Source of the DNA: Carposina sasakii
Lineage: Eukaryota > Arthropoda > Insecta > Lepidoptera > Carposinidae
DNA: 64,000 nt
Direction: 5' to 3'
NCBI GenBank assembly: GCA_014607495.2
Contig: CP053160.1
Location: 6,386,001 to 6,450,000 of the forward strand
In this document: positions 59,891-64,000 of the stretch, piece by piece
Numbering within the stretch: position 1 is the first letter of the stretch
How the letters are laid out: every line of letters starts with the position of its first letter
Position numbers and translations under genes: made by a program
Notes under the pieces: generated by a model
Databases searched by the model: none
Told to the model about the DNA's origin: nothing
What the model saw: the letters and a program-made list of their open reading frames with translations, nothing else

Positions 59891-60799
59891 AAATAGTTTT
59901 CATTTGTTTTGCTAATACTCGTACCTAGATTATAAATTAACAGTAAAGCCAATTTTTATAACTCATTTTGAGAGATTTTTTGCTCAGATTTAATATTCAA
60001 TTGTATTCATACAAAATTTCAAATTAGGAATAAATAAATCCGAGATTCTATTTGTGACTCGTATTGACTCGTGGTGACTCGTATTGAAATTGGCCGTTAG
60101 AATTGAGCCTTTGATCCTATTTCTATGGTTCATGACAAATTTATACCCGGAACTCTCTATTCCGTATTGTTTTTTAATTCTTCAAAATAGAGTTTCACAG
60201 TTCTTAAGTAAGCAGAATAAAATTAAACAGCTTTATAACAGAAAAGCCACAGCTTTTTTAAGTTACTCGGCAGCCAAAAACGTAGTAAAAAGTAGCCCCG
60301 GTAATTAATTACGTTTCCAGTACAAACGTCAAAAGCGTTTTGGTCCTGACAAGCTAAATATAAACCGCGAATGTAGACCACGCCTTCCGCGGATCAAGCT
60401 GTATGATTGGTTGGCCACTGCCTTTGTTTTTGCCGAATCTTTTGTTTAAACTCAAATTAACGGCGATTATTCATGAGGCCAACTAGGTTCTTAGTTTAAG
60501 GTGTGGAGACGTATTTTTATGAATGTGATTTGTTTATATTATAAGCTTGGTCTTAATTTAAAGCTCTACTAAAAACGCGAATTTGCCCAAATTATTATTT
60601 AATTCAATTGCTTTTGCAATTATTAAGTCTATTACTTTCAATTTAAAGCAGGTAATTTACTTGAGGAGCAATGAAGGCCATTAACTTTTATAATTTTGAT
60701 AAAGTACATACTCGAGGCATTATTACAATATTTATATCGGTGCAAAACTGCAAATGTGTAGGGAAATCCTTAATGCTACGCAGATGTTCTGCGTTTCTA
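59891..60799. other. No gene; a 10-bp triple repeat
   Basis: 'tgactcgtat/gg' occurs three times in a row at 60055-60085. The plus-strand open frame 60084-60308 has no domain. Confidence 0.4.
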
Positions 60800-60970
60800 C
60801 AGGGTAAAAAAAGCGAAATGCTATAAAAATAACCCACTATAGAGTCCACACAATTTGAGACTCGTAAACGCATGTTTATTTTTCAAGGTAGGTAGTATGG
60901 AGAATTATTAAATAACTCAGTAATGTTAGTACAATCTAGAAAAATAAACATTTTATTTCGAATTTCAAAC
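60800..60970. repeat. Degenerate relative of the TA-flanked MITE
   Basis: 'acagggtaaaaaaagcgaaa', 'aaataacccactatagag', 'cacaatttgagactcg' and 'tagaaaaataaaca' follow the order of the 46121-46338 element with poorer ends. Confidence 0.5.
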
Positions 60971-61028
60971 GTAGATAGGTTCTCTATGGTGTATATGTCG
61001 TAGATAGGTTCTCTATAGTGTATATGTC
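60971..61028 (+). repeat. 29-bp tandem duplication
   Basis: 'gtagataggttctctat' plus 'g/agtgtatatgtc' is present twice (60971-60999, 61000-61028) with one mismatch. The second copy overlaps the left end of the following MITE. Confidence 0.9.
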
Positions 61029-61278
61029 GCAGTAAGATAGATAAAGCCGTAACATAGCTTTCATTACTATCTCACTAGGAATATAGTTATCGTCTTAAAC
61101 TTAAACATGTAACCTAACACCGAAGAAATCGGTGGCGGCGACCGCAGCCGCCGATTTCTTCTAACCTATATTGCCAGATTCGTATCCGCCGAAAAGTGAG
61201 TTAGTGAGATAGTAAGATAGTAATGAATCGCTTTCGTATAACTATGTTACTGTTTTATCTATCTTACTGCGACATATA
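61021..61278. mobile_element. Fold-back MITE with nested inverted repeats
   Basis: Ends TATATGTCGCAGTAAGATAG and complement extend through 'ataaa..c.gtaacatag'. A second inverted pair, 'cattactatctcacta' and 'tagtgagatagtaa', lies inside. The centre is a GC-rich hairpin (61122-61161) with arms GAAGAAATCGG(t)GGCGGC. Almost the whole element can fold on itself. Non-coding. Confidence 0.85.
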
Positions 61279-62120
61279 TAAAATTCTCCTTTTGTTAAAC
61301 TGTATAAACACAGTTACGAAAATAGTATAAACGATACTTAGTACTATTTCTTAAAATTTCATGAAGCGTTTTTACTCAATAAATGTATGCGATTTCTAAA
61401 AATAGGTAACAAAGTACAATAATATTTTGTTCGTTACCTGCTTACCAGTCTAATCTCGCTAACTATCGAACAAAACGAACTCGATTTTCTTAGAGCAAAA
61501 TTATGGTACATAAAATTAAAACGATATTAAACCGCAGCGCATAATAAAAACTAAGTGTTCCGCAGATATTTACATCAGTAGATACACCTACACCACTGTC
61601 TGTATGAAAATCAAGCTGCGGTTATACCTCCTGTGAGTTTTACATGCAAAGAAATGTTTTTTTTTTATAAAACCCGCATTTAACATTTCTTTCAGAAAGT
61701 GTATGTAAGTAGAATTTATAAATGAGTTAGCATTTTTATAATAATAAGATTAGGTAATAATGAAATTTTATTTTAATTATATTACAGGCAAGTAAGTAGT
61801 TACAACGTTGAAACTATTTCTTATACTTAAATAGAGTAGAATAGAATTTAATTCACACAAGAATAGCCTGCCTTAAAGTGACGTAGTTGAAGGGTACTTG
61901 TGGCATCTAATTATGTCTGTGTCTGTGTTATATGCCGTACTCAGGTAACCAGAGGCAATACGATTTAGCAAGCCGACACTGTGACTTATGTTTATTATAC
62001 CTATACAGCTAGGTATTATCTGCTGAAGCTAATGAAAATACGCTATTTGACCGATACTTTTCGAGAAATGAGGCGTAGATGAAAGTAGAACAGTATTCTT
62101 ATAAATATACGGTACTTGTA
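61279..62120. other. No gene recognised
   Basis: AT-rich unique-looking sequence. Confidence 0.45.
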
Positions 62121-62354
62121 GACGCCCGCAACTTCGTCCGCGTGGCCTGCAGAAAAAACAAAATGTCCAAATTATCCGGGATAAAAATATTTTCCTGTAA
62201 TAAAAAGTAGCATATGTGGTTAATCCAGGGTGTCAGTTAACTCCATACTAAATTTTATTAAAATCGCTCCAGCGGTTTTTACGTGAAAGGGTAAAAAATA
62301 TCCATCCATCCATCCATACTCACAAACTTTCGCGTTTATCATATTAGAAGGATA
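62121..62354 (+). repeat. Lepidopteran interspersed repeat (ccgcgtgg head, ATCC tail), copy 2
   Basis: Same order as 1021-1255: 'acttcgtccgcgtgg', 'aaattatccgggataaaaa', 'taaaatcgctccagcggtt', (ATCC)3-4 and 'aaactttcgcgtttat', ending 'catattagaaggat'. Confidence 0.8.
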
Positions 62355-63052
62355 GCTGTTGGCCGCGTAGTCTACGGTAGCCTATGATTTTCTCCATAAT
62401 TCCGACTATATGAATGCAAGAAAATTTAAGAAAATTTCAAGAGTAAATAAAGCGTGAAAGCGTAGTTATGTTCTTTATTTGGATCGTGCATGTTCTTTGG
62501 ATAGTGTACAGGAGTATTGAAAGAGGATTTCCCGAAATTCCCACTGTAACGGGAAAATGGCATAGGTACCTACTTATAGTTTATAATGTAAACTATAGTA
62601 CATAGACCAAGTCGCAGACAGCTCTTATTATAAATAATTAGGTTGTTGACGTGTTGTGTGTAATTACATAGTTTATGAAGTCATAATACTCATTTTATCC
62701 TATTTCATCAAAAAATCCTGCTAACAAAAGGGGGCTTTTCATCCACTGCAACAAGGCGCATCACAAATTATACTAACCACGTACCAAGAAATGACATGAA
62801 CCGTGTGATTTCGGAAGTCAGTAATTACCAGTTATCGGTAGGTGAATTATCACATACCCAGAAGCGTGTCGAAAACCATGGTTCTAGTTGAACGGTTCTT
62901 GGGTGATCGTTACGTGCTGCACGCAAACACTAATTGGTATGAGTTAATATGGGATACTATGTTCACTTGAGTACAAAGAGTGCAACCATCATGGCTGTTA
63001 GACATACGTTGGTAAGGATGCGTTTTATATCCACCAATAAAATTCCTTGACA
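62355..63052. other. No gene recognised
   Basis: A short 'tttcccgaaattcccact' piece at 62528 resembles the 12.2-kb array unit in reverse. Otherwise unique-looking. Confidence 0.4.
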
Positions 63053-63060
63053 ATATAGAC

Positions 63061-63216
63061 CAGGGGTTCCCAAACATTTTTCTCATAGACCTCTTTTCAA
63101 ATTTAACTGGTTTTGGTGGACCTCCTACAGGCCTACACCATATACAAATTAATTGTAAACCCCCATTTTTTCACGCCAACGATGGGGGTCCATCTGGACC
63201 ACTTTGGGAACCACTG
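63061..63216. mobile_element. hAT-type MITE with perfect 8-bp target duplication
   Basis: Starts CAGGGGTTCCCAAACATT and ends ACTTTGGGAACCACTG. The 8-mer ATATAGAC lies immediately on both sides (63053-63060, 63217-63224), an exact target duplication of hAT length. 156 bp, non-coding, same family as 47092-47235. The preserved duplication suggests relatively recent insertion. Confidence 0.95.
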
Positions 63217-63224
63217 ATATAGAC

Positions 63225-64000
63225 CAATGAATATGATTGGTGGTTGTCAGACGCATCTATAGCAACGTAGTAATAGTAAATCTCTGGTGGAACGGCAGCA
63301 GTGTAGTAGCAATGAGTTCAATCATACTTGAGTCAAAATAGCTGGTAGCTTAAATAAAGCAACGTCATTTCTTGATTGAAGTACTTAATAGAATTTCGTT
63401 AGACATTGAATCCAATTGAAAGGCTTCGTTGCGAAAGCTGAAAAATAAAGAATCTTTAGTAGTTCTAATAAAGTTTATTATCAATTTAGTATTACTTACA
63501 TTTTGCAGTAAAGTTCAGCTTTCGGTTAAAACGATTCCACACTCAAATTATACCAAGTGCAAAACAAAATCAAACCAGCATTTACTATTTGAAATGTCAT
63601 AAAATCTATAGCAATTCCTCCTTACTATACATGGTTATTCTAGAGGTCGGCTTTAGTGGGCCTTTCATGTCGGATCGCGTAATCCTTGCTTCGGGCGAGG
63701 TCCATTTAACTCTATGATCCTAATGTAGCGACTGGTATTGTTATCTCCTAAAGCCTTCGTCTACCTGTTTGTCTATTATTACAATGAATATCATGTAAAC
63801 TAGCGAGCTGGCAACTTTGCTAGATGAAACTTTACAGACTAGTACTCCTATTAACTCTACAAGTAAATTGCATTAAGACGTTTGATATAAGATCGTAAAC
63901 CGTTGCTTTTTAGCTGTTTAAAAATTTAATAAATATTTAAGGCAGTGTATTTCAATTTCCGTTCGAAATCCATATGCATCTTTACATATCGACGAAAAGC
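63225..64000. other. No gene recognised
   Basis: Unique-looking. Nothing supported. Confidence 0.45.

Noticed and set aside
1..64000. CRISPR array, prophage or bacterial defence system
   Set aside because: Composition, introns, SINEs and MITEs show a eukaryotic genome. No regularly spaced identical repeats with unique spacers were found.

Overview
This window is eukaryotic, AT-rich and almost free of host coding sequence. The density and type of repeats point to a moth or butterfly (Lepidoptera). Evidence includes the 'gcgactt/ccgtccgcgtgg' repeats, two tRNA-derived SINE families, the 'cataggcctcc' and 'tccagcagtggactgcaat' retroelement tails, a piggyBac-like element and many small fold-back MITEs. 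No bacterial features, CRISPR arrays, rRNA genes or standalone tRNA genes were seen. Family names rest on sequence motifs and on memory of these families, not on a search.

Layout. 1-3.1 kb: retroelement fragments, then the decayed 3' half of a hAT transposase gene on the minus strand next to a hAT-type terminal repeat. 3.06-3.55 kb: a tandem duplication in which each copy carries an ATG, a short THAP-like reading frame and a perfect GTAAGT donor. 3.9-16 kb: hairpins, MITEs, retroelement tails, a degenerate ~110-bp tandem array (12.2-12.85 kb) and the C-terminal end of a LINE reverse transcriptase (15.3-15.5 kb). 16.46-20.21 kb: the centrepiece, a piggyBac-like element with a two-exon transposase gene, a 54-55 bp tandem array in its intron, all three catalytic Asp codons and about eleven frame breaks. 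Nearly all breaks are at homopolymer runs. It lies between two ~240-bp direct repeats that carry a 17-bp-stem hairpin. 20-31 kb: mostly featureless, with three clustered tRNA-SINE copies and a composite MITE.

31.9-37.1 kb is a repeat-poor stretch beginning with a CpG-rich block that looks like a promoter and untranslated first exon on the plus strand (donor CAG|GTAAGG after 32693). A candidate tiny coding exon ends at 36405. If these are real, much of the window to the right is intron of a long host gene whose coding exons lie outside it. A GC-rich exon-like block with a good donor sits on the minus strand at 42.57-42.80 kb. 38.8-64 kb holds more MITEs (two hAT-type, Tc1/mariner-type, Harbinger-like, a GCGTC-rich one and nested fold-backs), a recent 200-bp tandem duplication and further SINEs.

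The coding remnants do not work together as a pathway. They are independent mobile-element fossils. The most useful overall observation is that frame breaks in three unrelated transposon genes tend to sit on homopolymers. That raises the possibility of uncorrected long-read indels in this assembly, and that the piggyBac gene is less broken than it looks.
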